From assembly GCA_946405625.1 (NCBI GenBank), contig CAMJHQ010000008.1, forward strand, positions 1-64,000: 64,000 bases of DNA. The letters are read 5' to 3'. Every line of letters begins with the position of its first letter. Within the stretch, counting starts at the first letter, position 1. A program made the translations under genes and the position numbers. This document shows, piece by piece, positions 43,038 through 51,540 of the stretch. Below the pieces are notes generated by a model, which was given only the letters and a program-made list of their open reading frames with translations, was not told the DNA's origin and did not search any database. Source of the stretch: an uncultured Lachnospiraceae bacterium (lineage in GTDB: Bacteria; Bacillota; Clostridia; Lachnospirales; Lachnospiraceae).

Positions 43038-43763
43038 ATGAAAAAACTGAAAGAATATCTGTCAGCCCTGTCTGTCACCATTGACGAGGCCGGCTTTGAA
43101 CAACTGAATACCTACTACGAAATGGTGGTTGAAAAGAACAAGGTTATGAATCTGACGGCTATAACAGATGAAGAGGAGTTTGCCCTGAAGCATTTTGCCG
43201 ACAGTATATCTCTTGCCTCTGCATATCCAAAGTTCACAGAGGATGCTCTGTCAGAAAAATGCAGTCTCATAGATGTAGGCACCGGCGCAGGCTTTCCCGG
43301 AATCCCTCTGAAGATAGTTTTCCCGAAGCTGAATGTTACTCTGCTGGATTCACTTCAGAAGAGAGTCAGATTCCTTGATGAAGTGATTACTGAGCTCGGG
43401 CTTACCGGCATTACAGCTATACACAGCCGTGCAGAGGATGGGGCACGCGACAGTTCCCTTCGTGAAGGCTTTGATTATGCTGTTTCCAGAGCGGTTGCCA
43501 ATCTCTCGGTTCTTACCGAATATACTCTTCCTTTTGTAAAGAAGGGCGGCAGCTTTATAGCTTATAAATCCTCTGACATTTCAGAAGAACTGAATGCCGC
43601 ATCCGGAGCAATTAAAAAACTCGGAGGAGAACTAAGCGAATGTCCTTCTCTCACTCTTCCGGATTCGGATATCGGACGAAGCTTCGTTATAATAAAGAAG
43701 ACTTCCGTTACATCCAAACGCTATCCGCGTAAAGCCGGAGTCATAAAAAAAGAGCCCCTCTAG
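43038..43763 (+). CDS. rsmG: 16S rRNA (guanine-N7) methyltransferase
   Basis: 241 aa. It methylates G527 of 16S rRNA with S-adenosylmethionine. Motifs: NKVMNLTAITDEEEFALKHFADS, the SAM loop LIDVGTGAGFPGIPLKI, DSLQKRVRFLDEV, and YAVSRAVANLSVL. The start at 43038 is chosen from the promoter position; no ribosome site is visible. The stop codon TAG sits in the loop of the terminator hairpin. rsmG normally lies directly downstream of mnmG in the same direction; here it points toward it, with an exonuclease gene between them. Confidence 0.93.
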   Translation: MKKLKEYLSALSVTIDEAGFEQLNTYYEMVVEKNKVMNLTAITDEEEFALKHFADSISLASAYPKFTEDALSEKCSLIDVGTGAGFPGIPLKIVFPKLNVTLLDSLQKRVRFLDEVITELGLTGITAIHSRAEDGARDSSLREGFDYAVSRAVANLSVLTEYTLPFVKKGGSFIAYKSSDISEELNAASGAIKKLGGELSECPSLTLPDSDIGRSFVIIKKTSVTSKRYPRKAGVIKKEPL

Positions 43764-43772
43764 GGCTCTTTT
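43744..43772. terminator. Bidirectional terminator
   Basis: AGAGCCC / GGGCTCT stem with loop CTCTA, flanked by A-run and T-run, so it works for rsmG and for the convergent exonuclease gene. The rsmG stop lies within it. Confidence 0.9.
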
Positions 43773-43777
43773 TTTAA

Positions 43778-44782
43778 TCACTGCTTCTTCGCTTTTGCGG
43801 CAGCGGCTGCTTCTCTTGCAGCTTCACGTCTCTGACGCTCCTTTTCTCTTTTTTTCTCGTATACCTGCAATTCCTTTTTCTTTATATTTTCATATTCTTT
43901 TCTTGAAATAGGAATCGTCTTCTTGAGGATAAATACATTGTCTGTACTGTCTCCTACGGACTTACATTTGATCACACCCTCCATAAATCCGTGGTACAGA
44001 CATTTTCCGACGGCCACATCGGTTGTGGCTGAGGCAGCAAACCATTTGATCTTCCTGCTGGTCTTCCGCTTGCATTTTACACATCGTATCATCGACAGCT
44101 CTTTGTCGGACATCGCCGCACGCTTCGATGTGAACTCTTCGGAAATCTCATCCAGTCTTCCGTCATGAAAGGCTTCAACTCGATCTTCGTATTTCTTCGG
44201 ATGCCTGTATATATCAAAGGTATATTTATCGGTTATATCTCCGAGCTTCGCGGCTTCAAGTACCCTTGCGGTATATCTTGCATCATTCACGGCCGTATGG
44301 AAAGGTTCTTCTTCACTTAGTCCCAACTCTTCGACCGCTTTCTCCAGTTTCCATATATTTCCGTCAGGATCAAACTTATCGGCAAATATCTGCTGGATAT
44401 TATAATACTTGAGTGGGAACTGAAGCTTATCCATATAGTAGAAATCCATATTATTCTGCAGATAGAAAAGATCTGATGACCCCCATGTACAGAACACCGA
44501 ATCCTCCCCGCTCCATTTCAGGAACTCCGCACAGGCCTGTTTGAAAGGAACTCCTTCCTTTTTCAGATCCTTCTCATCATAGCTCAGCATCTGTTTGATG
44601 ATTTTATGAAGTTTTGTGTAAATCTTCGGTTTTACAAGTCTGGAGAATTCATCTATAACATTGTAGTTTTCATCCAGCTTAACTGCACCGATTTCAATTA
44701 TCTCGAACGGCATTCTCGGGTGTTCTCCCGCCTGCCCGATAGGGCTCTGATTCCACTCAAGATCAAATACAATATAATTCAT
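43778..44782 (-). CDS. DEDDh 3'-5' exonuclease with zinc-ribbon-like tail
   Basis: 334 aa. The exonuclease domain of the DnaQ/KapD type covers residues 1-185: MNYIVFDLEW (DxE), the second Asp in the GSSDLFYL region, and HTAVNDARYT (His and the last Asp). The C-terminal part has CVKCKRKTSRKIKWF followed by KCLYHGFMEGVIKC, a set of Cys/His that could hold zinc, and ends in an Ala/Lys/Arg-rich helix. It likely trims RNA or DNA. mnmG lies 26 bp upstream, so it is in the mnmE-mnmG operon. Confidence 0.87.
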   Translation of the reverse strand: MNYIVFDLEWNQSPIGQAGEHPRMPFEIIEIGAVKLDENYNVIDEFSRLVKPKIYTKLHKIIKQMLSYDEKDLKKEGVPFKQACAEFLKWSGEDSVFCTWGSSDLFYLQNNMDFYYMDKLQFPLKYYNIQQIFADKFDPDGNIWKLEKAVEELGLSEEEPFHTAVNDARYTARVLEAAKLGDITDKYTFDIYRHPKKYEDRVEAFHDGRLDEISEEFTSKRAAMSDKELSMIRCVKCKRKTSRKIKWFAASATTDVAVGKCLYHGFMEGVIKCKSVGDSTDNVFILKKTIPISRKEYENIKKKELQVYEKKREKERQRREAAREAAAAAKAKKQ

Positions 44783-44808
44783 ATTGAAGTTGTTCCTCTG
44801 GTTGTTTA

Positions 44809-46830
44809 TTAATTCTTCAGATAAAGCATCAGCATTGAAATGTCCGCCGGCGATACTCCCGATATACGGGACGCCTGACCGATCGACTCCGGTCTGATCT
44901 TCTCAAGCTTCTGTCTGGCTTCTATTCGCAGATTTCGCACTTCGCTGTAATCGATATCCTGAGGTATCTTCTTCTCCTCAAGTTTTCTCATATGTTCAAC
45001 CTGTGCATGCTGCCTGTCTATATAGCCCTCATACTTGATCTGTATTTCTATCTGTCTTACTATCTCATTTCGGTCAAGCTCTTCCGGAATCTCTATTTCT
45101 CCTCCGAAGCCGCCTTCACAAGACTCACCCTCTTCTGCCTGTCCGTTATTCTTTCCATAAACCTGATCGGCCAGTTTTCCGAGGCTAACTATATCATTAT
45201 AACTCATTTCCGGTCTTTTTAAAATATCCGCAAGTGAAACTCTTGTCGCAATCGGCATAGATCCCTTCTCTTCAAGGAATTCCTGCAGATGTTTATTTGC
45301 ACCGACAAATGTATTCTTCAGTCTCTCAATCTCTGAAGTGATGATCTCACGTTTCTTTGAGAACAGCTCATATCTTGCATCATCTATGAGTCCGATCTCA
45401 TGTCCTATATCCGTAAGCCTGAGATCTGCATTGTCCTGACGAAGAAGAAGTCTATACTCCGCACGGCTGGTCATCATTCTGTATGGTTCGGCAGTCTCCT
45501 TGGTTACGAGATCGTCTATCAATACTCCGATGTATCCATCCGCTCTTGAAAGAACTACCGGTTCTTTACCCGAAAGAAGTCTTGCGGCATTGATTCCCGC
45601 GATGAGTCCCTGTGCTCCTGCCTCTTCATAACCGCTGCTTCCGTTCATCTGTCCCGCAGAAAACAGGCCGTCAACAACCTTCGATTCCAGCGACGGTTTA
45701 AGCGACGTTGCGGATATGCAGTCATACTCTATCGCATAAGCAGGTCTCACTATCTTAGCATGTTCAAGTCCCGGTACCGAATGGACCATTCTGTACTGAA
45801 CATCCTCCGGCATGGATGATGACATTCCGTCCAGATACATTTCATCGGTAAACTCTCCTTCAGGTTCAAGGAAGAGCTGATGTCTGTCCTTATCCGGGAA
45901 TTTCATTATCTTATCCTCGATCGACGGGCAGTATCTTGGTCCCGTTCCATGGATAACTCCCGAATAAAGCGGCGACCTATCTATATTATCCTTAATAACC
46001 TGATGAGTCTCCTCATTTGTATATGTAAGCCAGCAGGATATCTGTTCTCTCCAGATGTCCTCCTCCTTGTTGGTAAAAGAGAACGGCTGTATATGCTCAT
46101 CACCCTTCTGCTCCGCCATCTTTGAGAAGTCAACAGACTTCTTATCTATCCTCGGAGGTGTTCCTGTCTTGAATCTTCTTAAATGTACTCCCGACGCTTC
46201 AAGTGATGCCGAAAGTCCGGTTGCTGCCATAAGACCGTTCGGTCCGGTTTCATATATGGTATCACCGTAAATACATCTTGCCTTCAGATATACTCCCGTA
46301 CAGAGAACTACTGCCTTTGCATGATATACAGCACCCGAGTAGGTTTTTACGCCTGTAACTCTTCTATGGATCTCTCCGTTTGAACTGCTGCTTTTCTCTG
46401 TATCGTTATTTCCGGCAGAACCACCTACAACCTCTTCGGTAAGAAGTTCGGTAACCTCTGCCTGTCTGAGCGTCAGATGAGGTTCCCTCATCAGGGTCAG
46501 TCTCATCTGCTTCGTATATTCAACCTTATCAGCCTGAGCTCTAAGTGAATGAACAGCAGGTCCCTTCGATACATTCAGCATCTTGGACTGAATATATGTC
46601 TTATCTATATTCTTTCCCATTTCTCCGCCGAGAGCATCTATCTCTCTAACCAGATGTCCCTTCGAACTTCCGCCGATGTTAGGATTACATGGCATAAGTG
46701 CCACGCTGTCCATGCTTACCGTAAACATGATAGTCTCGAAGCCAAGTCTTGCCGCAGCAAGAGCAGCTTCGCAGCCCGCATGTCCCGCACCGATTATTAC
46801 AATGTCATAGGTTTCTTCTACGTTCATCAC
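44809..46830 (-). CDS. mnmG: tRNA uridine-5-carboxymethylaminomethyl modification FAD enzyme
   Basis: 673 aa, slightly longer than the usual 620-640. The FAD-binding motif [22 protein letters not shown] opens the protein; also [40 protein letters not shown] (Cys region), FLEPEG and [17 protein letters not shown]. The extra length comes from two insertions: a Ser/Gly-rich stretch ([21 protein letters not shown], near residue 130) and an acidic stretch ([19 protein letters not shown]) before [10 protein letters not shown]. It forms a complex with MnmE to modify tRNA U34. Confidence 0.96.
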   Translation of the reverse strand: MMNVEETYDIVIIGAGHAGCEAALAAARLGFETIMFTVSMDSVALMPCNPNIGGSSKGHLVREIDALGGEMGKNIDKTYIQSKMLNVSKGPAVHSLRAQADKVEYTKQMRLTLMREPHLTLRQAEVTELLTEEVVGGSAGNNDTEKSSSSNGEIHRRVTGVKTYSGAVYHAKAVVLCTGVYLKARCIYGDTIYETGPNGLMAATGLSASLEASGVHLRRFKTGTPPRIDKKSVDFSKMAEQKGDEHIQPFSFTNKEEDIWREQISCWLTYTNEETHQVIKDNIDRSPLYSGVIHGTGPRYCPSIEDKIMKFPDKDRHQLFLEPEGEFTDEMYLDGMSSSMPEDVQYRMVHSVPGLEHAKIVRPAYAIEYDCISATSLKPSLESKVVDGLFSAGQMNGSSGYEEAGAQGLIAGINAARLLSGKEPVVLSRADGYIGVLIDDLVTKETAEPYRMMTSRAEYRLLLRQDNADLRLTDIGHEIGLIDDARYELFSKKREIITSEIERLKNTFVGANKHLQEFLEEKGSMPIATRVSLADILKRPEMSYNDIVSLGKLADQVYGKNNGQAEEGESCEGGFGGEIEIPEELDRNEIVRQIEIQIKYEGYIDRQHAQVEHMRKLEEKKIPQDIDYSEVRNLRIEARQKLEKIRPESIGQASRISGVSPADISMLMLYLKN

Positions 46831-46866
46831 TTCATCTCTTTTGTTACTTTTTTACTTTCCGGTACT

Positions 46867-46892
46867 AACAAACTTCGCTTCGCTCGTTTGTT
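46867..46892. repeat. Hairpin between mnmG and mnmE
   Basis: AACAAAC / GTTTGTT arms around TTCGCTTCGCTC, spanning the mnmE stop. Its loop resembles the CCGCTTCGCT core of the dispersed repeat. No U-run is seen. Confidence 0.45.
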
Positions 46893-48261
46893 ACTTGCCC
46901 ATACAAAACTCGCTGAAAATTTTGTCTGCGAGGTCATCTTCGAGCGTTTCTCCGATTATTTCTCCAAGTGATTCATATGCAGCCATCAGATCTATAGTAT
47001 AGAAGTCTTCTCCCATTCCGTCTTCGATACTTGCCTTTACTCTGTCGAGGCTTTCCTTCGCTCTGATAAGCGAAGCCTTATGCCGCACATTTGTTATATA
47101 TATCTGATTATTAAAATCTATCTCTGCGCTGAAGAACATTTCTCTGATCTTGTCTCTCAGGAGGTCAAAGCCTTCACCGCTTTTTGCAGATATCTGAATA
47201 ATTCTGTCCTTATCAAGTCCGCTGAGATCTCCATCTCCGAGAACAGATTCCATATCGCTCTTGTTTACAAGAACTATATACTTTCTGTCCCTTATCATCT
47301 CGATAAGTCGAATATCATTTTCGTTCAGAGACTCCGAACTGTCAAGTACTAACATTACAAGATCTGCTTTTTCCATAGATTCGATAGCTCTGTCGACACC
47401 GATTTTCTCTACTGCATCATCTGTATCTCTGATTCCGGCAGTATCGATCAGCTTAAGCGTAATGCCACCGAAGCTTATATACTCTTCAAGAGTATCTCTC
47501 GTCGTTCCTTCAATATCGGTAACGATCGCTCTGTCGGTTCCCGTAAGCATATTCATAATAGAGGATTTACCGACATTAGGTCTTCCGACTATTGCCGTAC
47601 GGATTCCTTCTTTAATGATACGTCCTTCATCTCCGGTCTCAATGAGTTTATCTATCGATGCCGCAACATCATTAATAACCCCATCAAGCTTCTCACTGTA
47701 GCCGTCCAGGCTGTAATTCTCGGGATCGTCAATCGCCGATTCAATGAATGCAGTCTCGTAGAGGATCTTATCTCTCAGTTCCGTGATTGCCTTCCTGAGA
47801 CTTCCCGAAAGCTGATCGAGCGATGACTGAAGCGCCATATCATTCTCTGCATTTATCACGTCCATCACGGCCTCTGCTCCGGTCATATCGATTCTTCCGC
47901 CAAGATACGCTCTCTTTGTGAATTCTCCCGGTTCTGCGGGACGGATTCCTTCCTTTACAAGAAGTTCCATGATCCTTCTCATGACAAGCGGACCGCCGTG
48001 GCAGTCCAACTCAACCGTATCCTCGGTAGTATAGGTATGAGGTCCCTTCATCACAAGAGCTATAACCTCATCCATTTTTTTATCGCCGTCATAAATGTGA
48101 CCGAATGCAGCCGTAAAGCTCGGTAACTCGGATAATCTCCTGCGTCCTCTGAACAATCTATCGGAAACTTCTATTGCCTCAGGTCCGCTTATCCTGATAA
48201 TACCTATGGCCGACTGTCCCATTCCCGTAGCAACAGCACATATCGTATCATTCTTATACAT
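46891..48261 (-). CDS. mnmE: tRNA modification GTPase
   Basis: 456 aa, normal length. N-terminal folate-binding domain (TICAVATGMGQSAIGIIRISG), helical domain with GEFTKRAYLGGRIDMTGAEAV, the G domain with GRPNVGKSS (G1), GTTRDTLEE (switch I), DTAG (G3) and NKSD (G4), then the C-terminal CMGK that carries the catalytic Cys. Partner of MnmG. The upstream gap holds only repeats, not the yidC/jag genes that often precede mnmE. Confidence 0.96.
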   Translation of the reverse strand: MYKNDTICAVATGMGQSAIGIIRISGPEAIEVSDRLFRGRRRLSELPSFTAAFGHIYDGDKKMDEVIALVMKGPHTYTTEDTVELDCHGGPLVMRRIMELLVKEGIRPAEPGEFTKRAYLGGRIDMTGAEAVMDVINAENDMALQSSLDQLSGSLRKAITELRDKILYETAFIESAIDDPENYSLDGYSEKLDGVINDVAASIDKLIETGDEGRIIKEGIRTAIVGRPNVGKSSIMNMLTGTDRAIVTDIEGTTRDTLEEYISFGGITLKLIDTAGIRDTDDAVEKIGVDRAIESMEKADLVMLVLDSSESLNENDIRLIEMIRDRKYIVLVNKSDMESVLGDGDLSGLDKDRIIQISAKSGEGFDLLRDKIREMFFSAEIDFNNQIYITNVRHKASLIRAKESLDRVKASIEDGMGEDFYTIDLMAAYESLGEIIGETLEDDLADKIFSEFCMGK

Positions 48262-48287
48262 AGACGCACATTCCTTTTATTCTACGT

Positions 48288-48537
48288 CATTCATATTCTG
48301 CGCCATTCGTATTCTGTGCCATTCGTATTCCGCTTCGCTCCATACTCATGACGCGGTCTCGCCAAAGTCTCATATCTGCTTTCAGCAGATATATATGTGA
48401 TATGCATTTGCTCACACAAGCAAGCTTGTTCGCATATCTCATACATACGCGCATTCGTATTCCACTTCGCTCCATACTCATGACGCGGTCTCGCCAAAGT
48501 CTCATATCTGCTTTCAGCAGATATATATGTGATATGC
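48288..48537. repeat. Direct repeats upstream of mnmE
   Basis: First, three 16-bp units of CATTCGTATTCTGTGC type (48288, 48304, 48320). Then two 85-bp direct copies (48321-48405 and 48453-48537) which begin with the dispersed repeat ATTCGTATTCCGCTTCGC and contain the perfect hairpin ATATCTGCT-TTC-AGCAGATAT. Small reading frames here are repeat artefacts. Confidence 0.8.
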
Positions 48538-48569
48538 TTCGCATATGTGACTTTGTCTCAACTTCGCGC

Positions 48570-48602
48570 AAAAGCGCCATACCCTATTCAGGGCATGGCG
48601 CT
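48570..48602 (-). terminator. Rho-independent terminator
   Basis: AGCGCCATGCCCT / AGGGTATGGCGCT stem on the minus strand followed by TTTT, 28 bp after the zinc-ribbon gene. Confidence 0.85.
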
Positions 48603-48629
48603 GTATTGTCTTATAATGTCCAAAATATC

Positions 48630-49352
48630 TTATAAATAATAATCCTGCTTCTTAACAAACTGAAGAACAGCATCAACTGTAATTCCTGCAAGTCCGAGAA
48701 GTGCAAAGAACCATCCAACAGTATACTTTACGCTTCCAAATCCACCAACTTCTCCCATTGCACTACTTATAAAAATAGTAGTAAGCAGGAACAATACAAG
48801 CATTAATCCAGGAACATAGAAAAAGCTGTATGGAAGCTGCTTTAAATTCTCTAAGAACGGAAGATTGAGTACTCTGAACTTAAGAGCAACAACGCAAAGT
48901 GAACCAAGGATTAAAATTAAAGCTGTAAATATATAAAATCCACCAAACTGCCAGAGATTACCTGATTGCGAAAATCCAAATACAGACACTTTAACCCATG
49001 GTAAAAATGCTGATAAAAGAGTAAGAACAGCTCCGATAATAGGAAGAAGCATCAGAGGATTCTTAATATTCTCCACTAAAACGCTCATATCAAATGGAGC
49101 ACCTGTTCCGGCTGCCTTAGGAGCCTGAGCCTGTCCAAACTGTTGTGGCTGACCAGCCTGCGGATTAAACTGTGGCTGTGGTGCTGTAGGCTGACCTGCC
49201 TGTGGGTTAAACTGCGGCTGTGGTGCTGTAGGCTGACTATTCTGCGGATTAAACTGCGGTGCCTGCGGCTGTGCTGACTGTAATGAAGTTCCACATACAT
49301 TACATGATACTGAACCATCTGGTAACTGATTTCCACACACTGGACAAATCAT
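48630..49352 (-). CDS. Zinc-ribbon membrane protein with QPQFNPQ repeats
   Basis: 240 aa from the ATG at 49352, which has AAAGGAGG upstream. The open frame extends further only because it reads through tRNA-Lys. Residues 1-25 form a zinc ribbon (CPVC...CNVC). A linker has three copies of QPQFNPQAGQPTA-like sequence. Four membrane helices follow (from about residue 120). Zinc-ribbon plus linker plus membrane domain is a common Firmicutes layout of unknown function. tRNA-Lys lies 90 bp upstream. Confidence 0.75.
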   Translation of the reverse strand: MICPVCGNQLPDGSVSCNVCGTSLQSAQPQAPQFNPQNSQPTAPQPQFNPQAGQPTAPQPQFNPQAGQPQQFGQAQAPKAAGTGAPFDMSVLVENIKNPLMLLPIIGAVLTLLSAFLPWVKVSVFGFSQSGNLWQFGGFYIFTALILILGSLCVVALKFRVLNLPFLENLKQLPYSFFYVPGLMLVLFLLTTIFISSAMGEVGGFGSVKYTVGWFFALLGLAGITVDAVLQFVKKQDYYL

Positions 49353-49401
49353 TTCAAATACCTCCTTTGAAATAAATACTTTTTTAAAAAAAATAAAGAG
49401 C

Positions 49402-49423
49402 CAAAAACCTTGTCTACACAAAG
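49402..49423 (-). terminator. Possible terminator of tRNA-Lys
   Basis: Short stem CTTTGT-GTAG-ACAAGG followed by TTTTT on the minus strand, about 20 bp after tRNA-Lys and before the ribosome site of the zinc-ribbon gene. Confidence 0.5.
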
Positions 49424-49441
49424 TCCTCAGCCCTCCTGGAG

Positions 49442-49514
49442 TGGGCCGCCGGGGGCTCGAACCCCGCACACCCTGATTAAGAGTCAGGTGCTCTACCAAA
49501 TGAGCTAGCGGCCC
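49442..49514 (-). tRNA. tRNA-Lys (CTT)
   Basis: 73 nt. Acceptor GGGCCGC / GCGGCCC, D arm GCTCATTTGGTAGAGC, anticodon loop CTCTTAA with CTT, T arm GGGGTTCGAGCCCC. No CCA is encoded. Confidence 0.95.
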
Positions 49515-49550
49515 GTATTCATACGAGATGCTTATCAAAAGCACTTTGTT

Positions 49551-49579
49551 AGTATATTACAAGCTCTTAATAATTTCAA
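49551..49579 (-). promoter_or_regulatory. tRNA-Lys promoter
   Basis: TTGAAA (49574-49579), 17 bp, TATACT (49551-49556) on the minus strand, 37 bp before the tRNA. Confidence 0.75.
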
Positions 49580-49655
49580 CCACTTTTTTTAAGAATTTAT
49601 TATTTTGGAATATTTCACAAAAAATCGACGGTTGATTAAGCTTTTTTGTAACGAT

Positions 49656-49883
49656 TTACTTACCGAATATGGTATTCAGCAGTTCCACATCTTCAGAAGT
49701 AAGTCTCAGATTGGTTACATAGTCCTGTCCTTCTGTCGATGTCACTTTAACTTCCAGCACTGCGCCCTCGGCTATAGCTTCCTTACCTACCTTCTTTACA
49801 AATGCAGGAAACTTCGGATGCTGTTCTTTAAATGTCTGTATCTTTGATCCCAATGTCACAAGATCAACGGGATTTAATGCCAT
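49656..49883 (-). CDS. Small conserved-looking protein, 75 aa
   Basis: 75 aa, starting MALNPVDLVTLGSKIQTFKEQHPKF, with no signal peptide or membrane helix. AGGAGGG lies before the ATG, and directly after the larC stop (22 bp), so it is translated from the larC transcript. Composition (balanced charges, helix then two strands, then LTSEDVELLNTIF) looks like a real compact domain. I do not recognise the family. It may have nothing to do with nickel. Confidence 0.65.
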   Translation of the reverse strand: MALNPVDLVTLGSKIQTFKEQHPKFPAFVKKVGKEAIAEGAVLEVKVTSTEGQDYVTNLRLTSEDVELLNTIFGK

Positions 49884-49905
49884 TACTCTGTCCCTCCTTA
49901 TCCGG

Positions 49906-50889
49906 TCAGCCTTCTATTATCAAAGCTCTTACCATGCCCGGAATATCATAATCTCTCTTGCCTGCACCGATTCCGACTTTCAGAACACTGAAGCTCTCAG
50001 GCAGTTTATCATCTGTTTTAACCGCTGCTGCAAATGCCACTCCCGTCGGAGTTACATATTCGCCTTGTCTTTCTGTTATCGCTATCTTCACACCGGTCTG
50101 CTCAGCTATCTTCATAACTGCCGGTACCGGAACCGGAATCACACCATGCTGGCATCTTATTGTTCCGCATCCGTCAACAAGACGTGTTACGATACATTTC
50201 TGAATATCATTCTTCTTTATAAGATCATCAAAGCAGACAGCCGCCGAAAGAATATCAACTATAGAATCCACGGCTCCGACCTCATGGAAATGTACCTCAT
50301 CCACCGGTCTGTCATGTACCGCTCCTTCTGCCTCTGCCACAATGCCGAATATCTTAAGAGCAAGGCTTCTTGCGCCTTCACTCATTTCAGTCTTCTCTAT
50401 AATCGCCTTTACATCATGGAAACTTCTATGCTCATGATGATGGTGGCCATGTCCGTCTTCATGGTGGTGATGGCCATGTTCATCGTGGTGATGATGATCG
50501 TGCTCATCCTCATGATGGTGATGACCGTGCTCATCTTCATGGTGATGATCGTGCTCATCCTCATGATGATGATGACCGTGCTCATCTTCGTCGTGGTGAT
50601 GATGGTGATGATCATGTTCATTATGGTGGCCGTCATTATGATTATGACCGTACAGATAATCCATATCATGATCATGATTGTCATTATCCAGAATTACATC
50701 AAAATCACAAGCTCCTATCCCGGCCTTTGCAACCCTTGATATCTTTACATCAAAGCCGCCGACAACCGTCTTCAGGCTGGCAAGCATTTTATCCAGCACT
50801 TCTCTGTCTGCCCCCAGATCAAGAAGTGCGGCAACGGACATATCTCCGCTTATACCTGTATTACATTCTATATAAATCGATCTGCTCAT
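49906..50889 (-). CDS. larC: Nickel-pincer cofactor protein LarC, N-terminal part only
   Basis: 327 aa. LarC inserts nickel into the pyridinium cofactor of lactate racemase and related enzymes. The start MSRSIYIECNTGISGDMSVAALLDLGAD, HFHEVGAVDSIVDI and VTPTGVAFAAAV are typical. Residues 80-155 form a very long His/Asp/Glu run (about eight HGHHHHEDE-type units), the metal-storage loop of the family. The protein ends at VGIGAGKRDYDIPGMVRALI, where full LarC continues with a C-terminal (LarC2) domain of about 130-150 residues. That domain is missing: the ribosome site of the next gene follows the stop at once. Confidence 0.85.
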   Translation of the reverse strand: MSRSIYIECNTGISGDMSVAALLDLGADREVLDKMLASLKTVVGGFDVKISRVAKAGIGACDFDVILDNDNHDHDMDYLYGHNHNDGHHNEHDHHHHHHDEDEHGHHHHEDEHDHHHEDEHGHHHHEDEHDHHHHDEHGHHHHEDGHGHHHHEHRSFHDVKAIIEKTEMSEGARSLALKIFGIVAEAEGAVHDRPVDEVHFHEVGAVDSIVDILSAAVCFDDLIKKNDIQKCIVTRLVDGCGTIRCQHGVIPVPVPAVMKIAEQTGVKIAITERQGEYVTPTGVAFAAAVKTDDKLPESFSVLKVGIGAGKRDYDIPGMVRALIIEG

Positions 50890-50988
50890 CTTACCCCTGA
50901 TCCATATGACAACATATTGTAAAAAGTTGCTTAAAAAATCATTTCACCCACATGTTATAGTATAAAGAATATTAAGCCTTATTGCAAA

Positions 50989-51014
50989 TATAATATATTG
51001 AAGCAATATATTTA
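50989..51014. promoter_or_regulatory. AT-rich inverted repeat between larC and the zinc-ribbon gene
   Basis: AATATATTG-AAG-CAATATATT, 9-bp perfect arms, in the 222-bp divergent gap. It could be an operator for either gene. Nothing else is recognisable in the gap except AT-rich promoter-like sequence. Confidence 0.4.
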
Positions 51015-51111
51015 ATTCTGATATAATATGAAATGGCTATTACAATATATAAACTGCGTAGCAACAGCTATCGCATTAAAATAAATCTTTCTTGGGGAAG
51101 GAGATTTGTAA

Positions 51112-51540
51112 ATGAAGGTTATCTGTCAACATTGCGGAAACAAATTCGATTATCATATGTATGTCGGACTCTGTCCGAAGTGCGGAAAAATATACAGAAC
51201 ACGCTCTGAGACCGTTGAACACAACTCGGGAATTGTGCTGAATGCCACATATTCTACGGAGGATATCCATCCGGAACTTCAGGAATACTGGAACAGAAGT
51301 TTCGGTTCCACGTCTCATAATCATGGATATCAGACGCCTCCGACACATTTGCAGAATGCATATCCTGATAAAATGTACCAGAAGACTCAGCTGAATCAGG
51401 CTTATCGCCCGCCTCAGTCTATTATTCGAACAAGCAGACCACAGAATCAAAAGAATCCGATGACCGGTGTTGCTTCATTTCTTTTTGTCATAATAATGAT
51501 CATTGTATTTTTCATTCTTTATACATTATCAGCTTTTTAA
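51112..51540 (+). CDS. Zinc-ribbon protein with C-terminal membrane helix
   Basis: 142 aa. N-terminal zinc ribbon CQHCGNKFDY...CPKCGKIY (two CxxC pairs), a polar linker of about 85 residues (YQTPPTHLQNAYPDK and similar), and one membrane helix near the C terminus (FLFVIIMIIVFFILYTL). GGAAGGAG lies before the ATG. Its stop overlaps the larB stop on the other strand (shared TTAA). Function unknown. Confidence 0.72.
   Translation: MKVICQHCGNKFDYHMYVGLCPKCGKIYRTRSETVEHNSGIVLNATYSTEDIHPELQEYWNRSFGSTSHNHGYQTPPTHLQNAYPDKMYQKTQLNQAYRPPQSIIRTSRPQNQKNPMTGVASFLFVIIMIIVFFILYTLSAF

Noticed and set aside
49353-49544. N-terminal extension of the zinc-ribbon protein
   Set aside because: It translates tRNA-Lys; the ATG at 49352 has AAAGGAGG and starts the zinc ribbon properly.
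50065-50739. 224-aa plus-strand frame antisense to larC
   Set aside because: Open only because it is opposite the His/Asp/Glu repeat; the larC frame has clear family motifs.
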